Positions 8,225 through 15,658 of a DNA stretch of 36,520 bases are shown here, piece after piece. The notes beneath the pieces are model-generated. The model was not told the DNA's origin. It ran no database searches and was given only the letters and a program-made list of their open reading frames with translations. Numbering within the stretch: the stretch's first letter is position 1; the number at the start of each line of letters is the position of its first letter. The position numbers and the translations under genes are program-made. This stretch comes from Bacteroidia bacterium (GTDB lineage Bacteria > Bacteroidota > Bacteroidia > SpSt-205): contig BPGW01000002.1 in NCBI GenBank assembly GCA_026003235.1, positions 333,345 to 369,864 on the forward strand, given 5' to 3'.

Positions 8225-9556
8225 TACGATGCGTTGGTGATAGGCGGGGGGGTAAGCGGCTTGTATGCGGCCTACCTTCTACGGCAAGCGGGCCTTTCGG
8301 TTGAGGTGCTTGAAGCGCGCGATCGCCTTGGGGGCCGTCTGCATACGGTGTACACCCCCGATGGCCACCCCGTGGACCTGGGAGGGCAATGGGTAGGGCC
8401 CCAGCATACCCGCGTCTTGCGTTGGGTGGAAGCGCACCGCATTCCCCTTCATCGCACGCATACGGCGGGTAAAAACCTCCTTATCTTGCCTGGGGGGCGG
8501 ATGCGTTCTTACCAGGGTACTATTCCTCGGTTGCCGGTGGGGGCTTTGCTGGATCTGGGGTGGGGCCTGGAGCGCTTCAAGCGCATGGCTAAACAGGTCT
8601 CGGTGACCCACCCCTGGCACTTGACCCGCCCCGCCTGGGAGGAGGAAACCCTGGCTGCTTGGATGCGCAGGCAATTTCGCAGCGAGCTGGCCCGCCAAAC
8701 CTTCTCCGTAGGCCTGGCTACCGTACTGGGATGCGAACCCGAGGAGGTTTCGTTGTGGCATACGCTCTTTTATGTGCAGAGTGCCGGCAGCCTGGAAGCC
8801 CTCATTGAGACCGAAGGCGGCGCTCAGGAACGCAAGTTCACGCAGGGGGCTGCTTCGCTGGTGGCCTCCATAGCCGAAAAAGTGCCGTATCGGCTCTTGA
8901 CGCCGGTACAGCGGGTAACATGGGGACCAGGGGGCGTACAAGTCTCGGTGGCCTCGGGAGAAAAACTTGCAGCCCGTTCGCTCATCGTAGCTATTCCGCC
9001 TGCGCTTCAGCTGAGGATAGAGTGGGATCCGCCCCTTCCGCCTTTGTATGCCCAGCTTTCCCAGCGCATGCCGATGGGCAGCGTGACCAAAGTGGTCGCT
9101 ATCTATGATAAGCCCTATTGGCGTGAAAAAGGCCTAAGCGGACATGTGCTCAGGTTAGAAGGGGCTCTGCGCCTCACTTTTGATACTTCCCCACCCGATG
9201 GCTCGTACGGTCAGATCACCGGCTTTGCCGTAGGGCATTTGGCCCGAAGTTTGCTACATCTCTCCCCAGATGAACGGCTGGCGTTCTTTCAGCGGGAGAT
9301 GGAGGGGCTTTTTGGGAGGGCTCCTCGGTGGCTCTATCAGAAAACCTGGGCAGACGAACCCTATAGCGGCGGTTGCTATGTGGGGTTTTTCGGGCCTGGC
9401 GGGTGGCGGTACGTGGGACGAGCCCTGCGCGAACCCCTCCCACCCATCTATTGGGCAGGCACGGAACGCGCCACGACTTGGATGGGGTACATGGAGGGGG
9501 CTTTTGCCGCCGCCGAAGCCGCTGTGCAATCCCTCGGCGTACGAGTTTCTCCTTAA
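8222..9556 (+). CDS. Flavin-dependent amine oxidase (MAO family)
   Basis: FAD-dependent oxidoreductase of 444 aa. The N-terminal dinucleotide-binding motif VIGGGVSGLYAA is followed by an acidic LEARDRLGGR segment, the standard start of monoamine oxidase / phytoene desaturase-like flavoproteins. The C-terminal IYWAGTERATTWMGYMEGA is the second FAD-contacting motif of the MAO group. A YSGGCY motif places Cys385 where eukaryotic MAO carries the cysteine that can bind FAD covalently, so covalent flavinylation is possible but not shown; some homologues keep the Cys without a bond. It has no signal peptide, so a cytosolic protein. Substrate is unknown: amine, amino acid or another reduced compound. 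It is a single-gene unit read from the divergent promoter shared with pepA. GTG start chosen because it follows the -7 element by four bases and precedes the Rossmann motif directly. Confidence 0.88.
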   Translation: MYDALVIGGGVSGLYAAYLLRQAGLSVEVLEARDRLGGRLHTVYTPDGHPVDLGGQWVGPQHTRVLRWVEAHRIPLHRTHTAGKNLLILPGGRMRSYQGTIPRLPVGALLDLGWGLERFKRMAKQVSVTHPWHLTRPAWEEETLAAWMRRQFRSELARQTFSVGLATVLGCEPEEVSLWHTLFYVQSAGSLEALIETEGGAQERKFTQGAASLVASIAEKVPYRLLTPVQRVTWGPGGVQVSVASGEKLAARSLIVAIPPALQLRIEWDPPLPPLYAQLSQRMPMGSVTKVVAIYDKPYWREKGLSGHVLRLEGALRLTFDTSPPDGSYGQITGFAVGHLARSLLHLSPDERLAFFQREMEGLFGRAPRWLYQKTWADEPYSGGCYVGFFGPGGWRYVGRALREPLPPIYWAGTERATTWMGYMEGAFAAAEAAVQSLGVRVSP

Positions 9557-9582
9557 GCTTTTTGCTACTGCACTGAAAAACC

Positions 9583-9600
9583 TACCTTTGTCTGTCTATG
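9583..9600 (+). promoter_or_regulatory. Full -33/-7 promoter of the TPR gene
   Basis: TACCTTTG at 9583-9590, seven bases, then ATG at 9598. A TTTG at 9561-9564, 18 bp upstream of the -7 element, fits the Bacteroidota -33 element. One of only two clear -33 matches in the window. Confidence 0.75.
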
Positions 9601-10173
9601 CAAACCCCAGCAGATTACCTCAAGCAAAGCCGTCAGCTCAGTGAGGCGGGCTTGCTGCGTGAAGCTTTTGCTCCTCTGCATGTGGGGTTAGGTCTTTTTC
9701 CTACGAGTCCAGAGCTGTGGTACGAAAAGTACCGCCTCTTGAAGCGGCTCGGCAGCAAGGAGGCTTATGCTGCGCTGATAGAGTGCCGGCGGGTGGGGCC
9801 GACCTACTTGCCTGGCCTGCAAGCGTACTACGAGGAGCTTCTGCACCAAAATCGCATTCGGGAGGCGTACCAAGTGCTGGAAGAGATACTCAAGCAGGAT
9901 CCTCAAAATCCCCGCTGGTGGATCCATAAGGGCTTCTGGGCCATGTACTTTGGCCGCCAAGAAGAAGCGGAGGAGGCGATCCAGCGGGCCAGCGAACTGC
10001 CCCACCAAACGCCGGAAGTGCTTTATTATCGGGCGCTTTTTCTGGCGCGTTTGGGGCAGACGACGGAGGCCTCAGCGCTCCTGGAGCGGTGCCTCCAGCT
10101 CAATCCCGATATTCTGAGCGAAGTGGCCGAAGAGCCGCTCTTACAGTCTCTCGTGCCGAGCTCAGCTAAATAA
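9598..10173 (+). CDS. Tetratricopeptide-repeat protein
   Basis: Protein of 191 aa built almost entirely of TPR-like helix pairs: SEAGLLREAFAPLHVGLGLF, then NRIREAYQVLEEILKQDPQN with a typical DPQNP turn, GRQEEAEEAIQRASELP and GQTTEASALLERCLQLNPD. There is no signal peptide or membrane segment, so it is probably cytosolic. TPRs bind other proteins; the partner is not visible. It stands alone between the amine oxidase gene and the convergent rodA, with which it overlaps by 12 bp. No specific function can be assigned. Confidence 0.85.
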   Translation: MQTPADYLKQSRQLSEAGLLREAFAPLHVGLGLFPTSPELWYEKYRLLKRLGSKEAYAALIECRRVGPTYLPGLQAYYEELLHQNRIREAYQVLEEILKQDPQNPRWWIHKGFWAMYFGRQEEAEEAIQRASELPHQTPEVLYYRALFLARLGQTTEASALLERCLQLNPDILSEVAEEPLLQSLVPSSAK

Positions 10174-11397
10174 CCGCAGGCGCCTTTCCCGGTAAAAGCT
10201 CTGCAGAATGCCTATACCCCACGCGGCGGCTACCCACGAAGAGCCCCCATAGCTTAGAAAGACCAGGGGTATCCCCACGATGGGAAAAAGGCCCATGACC
10301 ATGGCGGTGTTGATGATTAGGTGTATCGCCAGAAAGCCAGCCAGCCCGTACCCAAAGAGTAGGCCTACGGGGCTTTGGGTTTTTTCAGCGATATGGATCA
10401 AGCGCCAGAGAAAAACCCCATACCCCAAAAGGTAGCCTACCACCCCCAGCCAACCCCATTCTTCGGCCAGGCCGCAGAAGGCAAAGTCGGTGTGCTTTTT
10501 AGGGATGAAGTTGAGTTTGCTTTGGAGGCCTTTGCCGTAGCCTTGACCGGTGAGGCCCCCCGCCGTAATGGCGATGCGAGCTTGGAGGGCGTTCCACCCT
10601 GCTCCAAGGGGGTCACGCTGGGGATTCAGGAGCACTTCAATGCGTTGGCGCTGATGCGGAGCCAGGACCTTCTGGTAGAGAATACTTGACAGGGCTAACC
10701 AGCTCCACAAAAAAGCCATCCCAATCAGGTGGAGGCCGAGGTATTTCCGACGAAAAACCAGCCCATAAGACAGCAGGCCTGCGACGGTGATGGCCGCTGC
10801 GAGGTAGGTCCACGGCCAAAGTAGGGTGAGAAAAGCCAGCCCCCCTAATAGGAGAGGAATGCCCACTACCCAGCCGGAGAGGCCCCACCGGTACAGAGGA
10901 AGAAAGAGGGCTCCGTAGGTGAGCGCCGTGCCGGTGTCTTTTTGGAGGAGCGTCAGCGCCACCGGCAGGCCGATAAGCCCTGCGACCCCTACTCTGTCGG
11001 AGAAGCGCCGCCAGTCAAAGTCGTACCGATCCAGGAAGGCAGCCAGGGCCAAAGCCGTAAGCACTTTCATGAACTCGGCGGGCTGAAACCGAAAGGGGCC
11101 GATGTCAAGCCAAGCCCGAGCGCCGTTTACCTCGCGGGCGACAAACGCCGTTATCAGCATAGCTGCCGCTCCAAGCCCGTAAAGGAGGTAGGCCAGGTGA
11201 CGCCAGGTTTGGCCTGCGATGAGGGGGCTGACCGAGGCGACCGCTATGGCGATCCCTGTCCAAGCCAGTTGCCGGAAGAAGGGGTTAGACCAGCTGGGTG
11301 AAGGAAAATTTTCAATAGAGTAGAGGTTAGCCAGGCCGATAGCTGTCAGCAGCCCTGCCAGCACGTAAAGCGTCCAGTCCGGCGCGCTAAGTCGCAT
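10162..11397 (-). CDS. rodA: Rod-shape SEDS glycosyltransferase RodA
   Basis: Polytopic inner-membrane protein of the SEDS family (411 aa). RodA polymerises peptidoglycan glycan strands from lipid II for cell elongation, with a partner class B PBP. About ten hydrophobic segments are present. Family landmarks are ARAWLDIGPFRFQPAEFMK in the first half, LLQKDTGTALTY, and the C-terminal block GLAEEWGWLGVVGYL followed by NTAMVMGLFPIVGIPLVFLS and LSYGGSS. FtsW is the alternative, but the short N-terminus and isolated context away from division genes favour RodA. It overlaps the upstream moxR stop by ATGA, so the two are co-transcribed and probably coupled. Its 3' end overlaps the convergent TPR gene by 12 bp, leaving no room for an intrinsic terminator. 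Confidence 0.9.
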   Translation of the reverse strand: MRLSAPDWTLYVLAGLLTAIGLANLYSIENFPSPSWSNPFFRQLAWTGIAIAVASVSPLIAGQTWRHLAYLLYGLGAAAMLITAFVAREVNGARAWLDIGPFRFQPAEFMKVLTALALAAFLDRYDFDWRRFSDRVGVAGLIGLPVALTLLQKDTGTALTYGALFLPLYRWGLSGWVVGIPLLLGGLAFLTLLWPWTYLAAAITVAGLLSYGLVFRRKYLGLHLIGMAFLWSWLALSSILYQKVLAPHQRQRIEVLLNPQRDPLGAGWNALQARIAITAGGLTGQGYGKGLQSKLNFIPKKHTDFAFCGLAEEWGWLGVVGYLLGYGVFLWRLIHIAEKTQSPVGLLFGYGLAGFLAIHLIINTAMVMGLFPIVGIPLVFLSYGGSSWVAAAWGIGILQSFYRERRLRLFS

Positions 11398-12335
11398 CAG
11401 TAAGGCACAGCTTTGAGCAGAGCTTCAATGAAGTGGTCGGTGCGTAGATTTTCGGCCAGAGCGGTGTAGGAGAGAAGGATGCGGTGGCGTAGCACAGCGG
11501 GGGCCACGGCCTTGATGTCTTCAGGGAGGACCGCAGAGCGGTCGTGAAGGCGAGCACGGGCCCGGCTCGCTCGGTGCAGGGCCAGCGCAGCCCTCGGCGA
11601 AGCCCCATACAGAATCTTATCGGCCCACGGTTTTAGCCCTACCCGGGCAGGTTCTCGCGTAGCTCGCACGAGCTGAACCATATACTTTTCCAAGCGAGGG
11701 TGCACTTCTACCTGCGCTGTTTCAGCCTGGTAGTCAAGTACCTTCTTGGGGGAAAGGAGAGGGGGTGGGGGATCAGGGTAGGTTTTTCGGGCCCAACGCC
11801 GCACGATTTCTTCTTCTTCGGGTTCGGTGGGGTAGCCTACCTCCAGCCGAAAGAGGAAGCGGTCAATCTGGGCTTCGGGTAGGGGGTACGTGCCCTCCTG
11901 CTCAATGGGGTTCTGGGTAGCCAGCACCCAAAAAGGTCGGGGCAGAGGGTAGGTCTCTTCTCCCAAGGTAACCTGCCCTTCTTGCATGCATTCCAGGAGG
12001 GCGCTCTGGACTTTGGCGGGCGCGCGGTTCACCTCGTCCGCTAAGAGCACCTGCGTGAAAACGGGACCTTTCTTGACTGAGAAGCGGCCAGGTCCTTCGT
12101 ACACCAGCCCTCCGGTTAGGTCGGAAGGCAGCATGTCCGGCGTGAATTGCACCCGGCGAAACTCCAGCCCCGACAGGTGGGCTATCGTGCTGGCCATGAG
12201 CGTTTTGGCTACCCCAGGCACGCCTTCCAGAAGCACATGCCCCCCCGCCAATAAAGCGCTCCAAAGCAGCTCTATCGTCTCGGCTTGGCCTATCACGACC
12301 TGCTGCGTGGCTGAGCGGAGCTGGTCCAGTAACAC
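11397..12335 (-). CDS. MoxR-family AAA+ ATPase
   Basis: Cytosolic ATPase of 312 aa, the usual MoxR length. Walker A GVPGVAKT is at residues 38-45; Walker B and following block LLADEVNRAPAKVQSALLEC; then the MoxR hallmark LATQNPIEQEGTYPLPEAQ and DRFLF. MoxR proteins act as chaperones that mature or activate partner complexes, often with VWA-domain proteins encoded nearby. No VWA gene is visible; the coupled neighbour is rodA, so a link to cell-wall machinery is conceivable but unproven. GTG start at 12335 chosen from the -7-like element four bases upstream; the residues after it form the normal family N-terminus ending in VVIGQAETIELLWSALLAGG. Confidence 0.9.
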   Translation of the reverse strand: MLLDQLRSATQQVVIGQAETIELLWSALLAGGHVLLEGVPGVAKTLMASTIAHLSGLEFRRVQFTPDMLPSDLTGGLVYEGPGRFSVKKGPVFTQVLLADEVNRAPAKVQSALLECMQEGQVTLGEETYPLPRPFWVLATQNPIEQEGTYPLPEAQIDRFLFRLEVGYPTEPEEEEIVRRWARKTYPDPPPPLLSPKKVLDYQAETAQVEVHPRLEKYMVQLVRATREPARVGLKPWADKILYGASPRAALALHRASRARARLHDRSAVLPEDIKAVAPAVLRHRILLSYTALAENLRTDHFIEALLKAVPY

Positions 12336-12347
12336 CCCGCAAATATG
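12333..12347 (-). promoter_or_regulatory. -7-like element and leaderless GTG start of moxR
   Basis: On the minus strand CATATTTG (12347-12340), one mismatch to TAnnTTTG, then CGGG and GTG (12335-12333). It directly abuts the opposite-strand element of the next gene. Confidence 0.55.
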
Positions 12348-12368
12348 TTACTTTGTAGGTACTCCATG
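12348..12368 (+). promoter_or_regulatory. -7-like element upstream of the T9SS type B protein gene
   Basis: TTACTTTG at 12348-12355, one mismatch to TAnnTTTG, ten bases before ATG at 12366. It decides against the in-frame ATG at 12345, which lies upstream of the element. Confidence 0.55.
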
Positions 12369-15035
12369 CGTGTTCTGCTTGGCGGGATAACCCTGTCGGT
12401 GTTGTGGGCCTCTCATAACCTGGCGGGGCAAATCACCTACGACTACTTGGGCCCTAATCGGTATCGCGTTACCCTGACCACCTACACCGATTCGGCGGCG
12501 GCAGGGGTGGATCGGTGTTTTGCTGATATTGAAGTGTGGAGCGTCATCGGAGGCACGCGCACCCTGGTTCAAACTTATACCAATATCCCCCGAGCGAACG
12601 GCCCCGCAGGGGGTGGTTGTCAGGCTCCAGCCCGGCTGGGCATTCACCTGCGGCCTCGCGTCAAGAAAAACTTTTACATCGTGGAGATTACGCTGCCAGG
12701 CCCCGGTCTATATGAGCTTCGGTATAGTGACTTTGCTCGGGTTGAAAATGTGCGCAATATGAGCAACTCTGGGGCCACTTCCTTCTATGTGGGCACGCTG
12801 CTCAACAACAATCCCTTCATTGGGTCTAACCGTTCTCCCCTTCTGCTCAATGACCCTATAGACGACGCTTGCACAGGCCGTCTGTGGACCCACAATCCGG
12901 GGGCTTATGATCCTGATGGCGACTCGTTGGTCTTTAGCCTCATTCCCTGCCAACAGTATGACCCCGGCACCATGCAAAACCCCATCCCCGTGGGCAACTA
13001 TCAGTATCCCAGCGCTTTTGGGGGCCGCTTCACCATCGATCCGCAGACAGGGCTCGTGACCTGGGACACCCCCCAGCAAGTGGGCGTGTACAACATTTCT
13101 ATCCTGATAGAGGAATACCGCAACGGCCGCAAGATTGGGTATGTGATCCGGGACATGGCGATTTTCGTGGCTCCCTGTGTCAATCGCCCCCCTGTGATTG
13201 AAGCTCCGGCTGAGACCTGCGTTGCGGCGGGGAGCCTGCTCCGTTTTCCTGTGCGAGCGTACGATCCCGATGCAGGCGATAGCCTTTACTTTTATCTAAA
13301 TAACGGGGGCCAAGGCTTCAATGGACCTTTTCAGGCCCAACCGCCGGCCACTATCACCCCCAATACTTTCCCCCTACTGGGTTACCGCCCCCCGGAAGCC
13401 CAAGCTCTTTTCTCTTGGCAAACCACTTGTCAGCACATCCGCTCGCAGTTTTATCAGATTGACTGGTATGCCCATGACAACCTGAGCAACCGCCCACCCC
13501 TTGCTGCTAATCGCATCACGCGCATTTATGTGGTAGGCCCTCCTCCGGGTTCCCTGACCCTTACTCCGGGACCTCGGCAGGTAACGCTGTCCTGGACTGC
13601 GCCGGTGTGCAGGCCGGATTCGTACTTGATTTATCGGGCGCCTGCTGCGCAGCCGTACGCCGATACCCCCTGTTGCCGCAGTCCCCTCACCGGCTACATG
13701 CTGATTGGGCAAGTGTCAGGCGACGATACGGCGTTTACGGACAGAGACCTGGAATTCAGCCCTCGGTACTGCTATAGGGTGCGCGCCTTGTATCGGGGGG
13801 TTTTGAGTTGCCCTTCTCCAGAGGCTTGCATCCAGCTGCCTATCAATTTTCCTCTCATGACGCAGGACAGCGTCCATACCACGGACCCGGCGGCTGGCGC
13901 CATCTGGGTCTCATGGAACGATCCCCTCGTGCTGGATAGCACCTTTTTCCCTCCTCCTTATAGCTACACGCTTGAACGGGCGCCTAATTGGGCTGGGGGA
14001 ACCTTCCAAGTGGTGGCCACAGGCCTCACGACGACGGGCTACTTGGATGGTGGGGGGCTTGCTACGGCTACGCAGCCTTATCGGTACCGTGTGCGCTTGA
14101 TAGACGGAACCGGTCGTGAAGTAGCCTCCAGCAACACCGCCACCAGCATTTTCCTCACCACCCAGCCCAGAGACGGCGCCGTGCTCTTGCAGTGGGAACA
14201 GAATGTGCCCTGGGTGAACGATTCCTTTTACATTTATCGGGCTGATCCGCCTCAGCCAGGGTCTTTTGTCCGGATCGCCGCCGTGCCTGCGCAGGCCACG
14301 GGAAGGGCCGTCTTCACCTACCTGGACGCCGGCCTGACCAACGGCCAGACGTACTGCTATTACGTGCTCAGCAAGGGTTCGTATGGGGTGGCTGGCCTTC
14401 GGGATCCGCTCTGGAACGCTTCTAACAAGGCCTGTGAAATTCCTCGCGACACAGTGCCCCCCTGCTTGCCTGACCCTACCCAGTACACTTACGAAGCGGA
14501 CTGCGAGACCTATCGCGTGCACTTTTCCTGGACCAAGCCCGACAGCAGCTGTGGGGGAGATGTGGGCAGTTACGGTATTTACATAGCGCCTGCTCCGGAG
14601 GGGCCCTATGAGCGGATAGCGTATGTCAGCGAGCCGGTTCGCAGCTACACTTGGCAAGGAAACGGGTCCTTGCTCATCTGTATAGCGCTCACCGCTCGGG
14701 ATACCGCCGGCAACGAGAGTTCCCTCGGCCCTCCTACCTGCTTTGATAATTGCCCTGTCCTCATGCTGCCCAATACTTTCTCGCCCAACGGCGACGGGAT
14801 TAACGACGTCTTTCGGCCTTTCATCTATCGCAACATTCGTTCGGTGCGGTGTTGGATTTACGACCGGTGGGGGGGCCTGATAGCGGAAAGCCGAGACTTA
14901 GATCGGCTTTGGGATGGCCTTCACAATGGTCGCCCTGCCAGAGAAGGCACTTACTTTTACCTCATTGAAGCGGAGCTTGACACGCGAGAAGCGCGCACTT
15001 TTCGCAAAGCGGGCTCCATAACCCTATTGCGATAG
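12366..15035 (+). CDS. Large secreted T9SS type B (gliding-motility C-terminal domain) protein
   Basis: Secreted surface protein of 889 aa from the ATG at 12366. Residues 1-21 form a signal peptide (MRVLLGGITLSVLWASHNLA). After it comes a domain opening with ITYDYLGPNRYRVTLTTYTD, a start shared by many large Bacteroidota surface proteins. Two cadherin-like units follow, marked by DPDGDSLVFSL and DPDAGDSLYFYL. Several fibronectin type III domains come next, for example around PRQVTLSWTAP and GAVLLQWEQN. Residues 800-889 are the CHU_C / T9SS type B sorting domain: LPNTFSPNGDGINDVF, then YDRWGGLI and DGLHNGRPAREGTYFYLIEA. The protein should be exported by Sec, then moved across the outer membrane by T9SS. 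An adhesin or structural role is inferred; no catalytic domain is visible. ribE follows after 2 nt, an odd operon partner. Confidence 0.88.
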   Translation: MRVLLGGITLSVLWASHNLAGQITYDYLGPNRYRVTLTTYTDSAAAGVDRCFADIEVWSVIGGTRTLVQTYTNIPRANGPAGGGCQAPARLGIHLRPRVKKNFYIVEITLPGPGLYELRYSDFARVENVRNMSNSGATSFYVGTLLNNNPFIGSNRSPLLLNDPIDDACTGRLWTHNPGAYDPDGDSLVFSLIPCQQYDPGTMQNPIPVGNYQYPSAFGGRFTIDPQTGLVTWDTPQQVGVYNISILIEEYRNGRKIGYVIRDMAIFVAPCVNRPPVIEAPAETCVAAGSLLRFPVRAYDPDAGDSLYFYLNNGGQGFNGPFQAQPPATITPNTFPLLGYRPPEAQALFSWQTTCQHIRSQFYQIDWYAHDNLSNRPPLAANRITRIYVVGPPPGSLTLTPGPRQVTLSWTAPVCRPDSYLIYRAPAAQPYADTPCCRSPLTGYMLIGQVSGDDTAFTDRDLEFSPRYCYRVRALYRGVLSCPSPEACIQLPINFPLMTQDSVHTTDPAAGAIWVSWNDPLVLDSTFFPPPYSYTLERAPNWAGGTFQVVATGLTTTGYLDGGGLATATQPYRYRVRLIDGTGREVASSNTATSIFLTTQPRDGAVLLQWEQNVPWVNDSFYIYRADPPQPGSFVRIAAVPAQATGRAVFTYLDAGLTNGQTYCYYVLSKGSYGVAGLRDPLWNASNKACEIPRDTVPPCLPDPTQYTYEADCETYRVHFSWTKPDSSCGGDVGSYGIYIAPAPEGPYERIAYVSEPVRSYTWQGNGSLLICIALTARDTAGNESSLGPPTCFDNCPVLMLPNTFSPNGDGINDVFRPFIYRNIRSVRCWIYDRWGGLIAESRDLDRLWDGLHNGRPAREGTYFYLIEAELDTREARTFRKAGSITLLR

Positions 15036-15037
15036 CT

Positions 15038-15658
15038 ATGTTCTCAGGCATCATAGAAGCGGTGGGCACTGTCCAAGCCATTGAGACGACAGCTGGGGGG
15101 CGCCGATTTTGGATTCAGGCGCCTTTTGTAGGGGAGCTCTCGGTAGGCGCCAGCATCGCCCACAATGGCGTTTGCCTTTCGGTGATAGCCATCAAACACC
15201 GCTTTTACTGCGTGGAAGCTGTGCAGGAGACCCTGAGCCGCACCAACTTAGGTGACTTGGAACTGGGGGACCCCGTGAACCTGGAGCGGAGTCTGCCGGT
15301 TACCGCTCGTCTGGAAGGGCACCTCGTGCAGGGGCATGTGGACACGACCCTCGCTGTGCTAGATATGGAGCGGGTAGGGGGGGATAGCTGGTATTACACC
15401 TTTGAGCTGCCGCCAGCATGGGCCCATCTCGTGGTGGAAAAGGGTTCCATCGCTATAGAAGGCGTGAGCCTTACGGTGGCTCAGCTGGAGGAAAAAGCTT
15501 TTCGGGTGGCGGTGATACCGTGGACTTATCAGCACACGCGGTTTTCGGCCCTGCGCCGAGGCCAGCGGGTCAACGTGGAGTTTGACATCCTGGCTAAGTA
15601 CTTCTGGCGGTGGTATCAGCTCTATGGGAAGGCCCCTGCTTTTCAGCGCAGTTCGTAG
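15038..15658 (+). CDS. ribE: Riboflavin synthase, alpha chain
   Basis: Converts two molecules of 6,7-dimethyl-8-ribityllumazine to riboflavin and a pyrimidinedione, the last step of riboflavin synthesis. The 206-aa length is typical. Two lumazine-binding repeats are visible: the first begins MFSGIIEAVGTVQAI and contains ASIAHNGVCLSV, the second starts at LEGHLVQGHVDTT and contains KGSIAIEGVSLTV. The ATG follows the stop of the T9SS type B gene after 2 nt, with no own promoter seen, so it is probably expressed from the same transcript. Its 3' end overlaps the convergent purF by 16 bp. No other rib genes or FMN riboswitch are in the window. Bacterial databases also call this gene ribC in some species. 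Confidence 0.95.
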   Translation: MFSGIIEAVGTVQAIETTAGGRRFWIQAPFVGELSVGASIAHNGVCLSVIAIKHRFYCVEAVQETLSRTNLGDLELGDPVNLERSLPVTARLEGHLVQGHVDTTLAVLDMERVGGDSWYYTFELPPAWAHLVVEKGSIAIEGVSLTVAQLEEKAFRVAVIPWTYQHTRFSALRRGQRVNVEFDILAKYFWRWYQLYGKAPAFQRSS

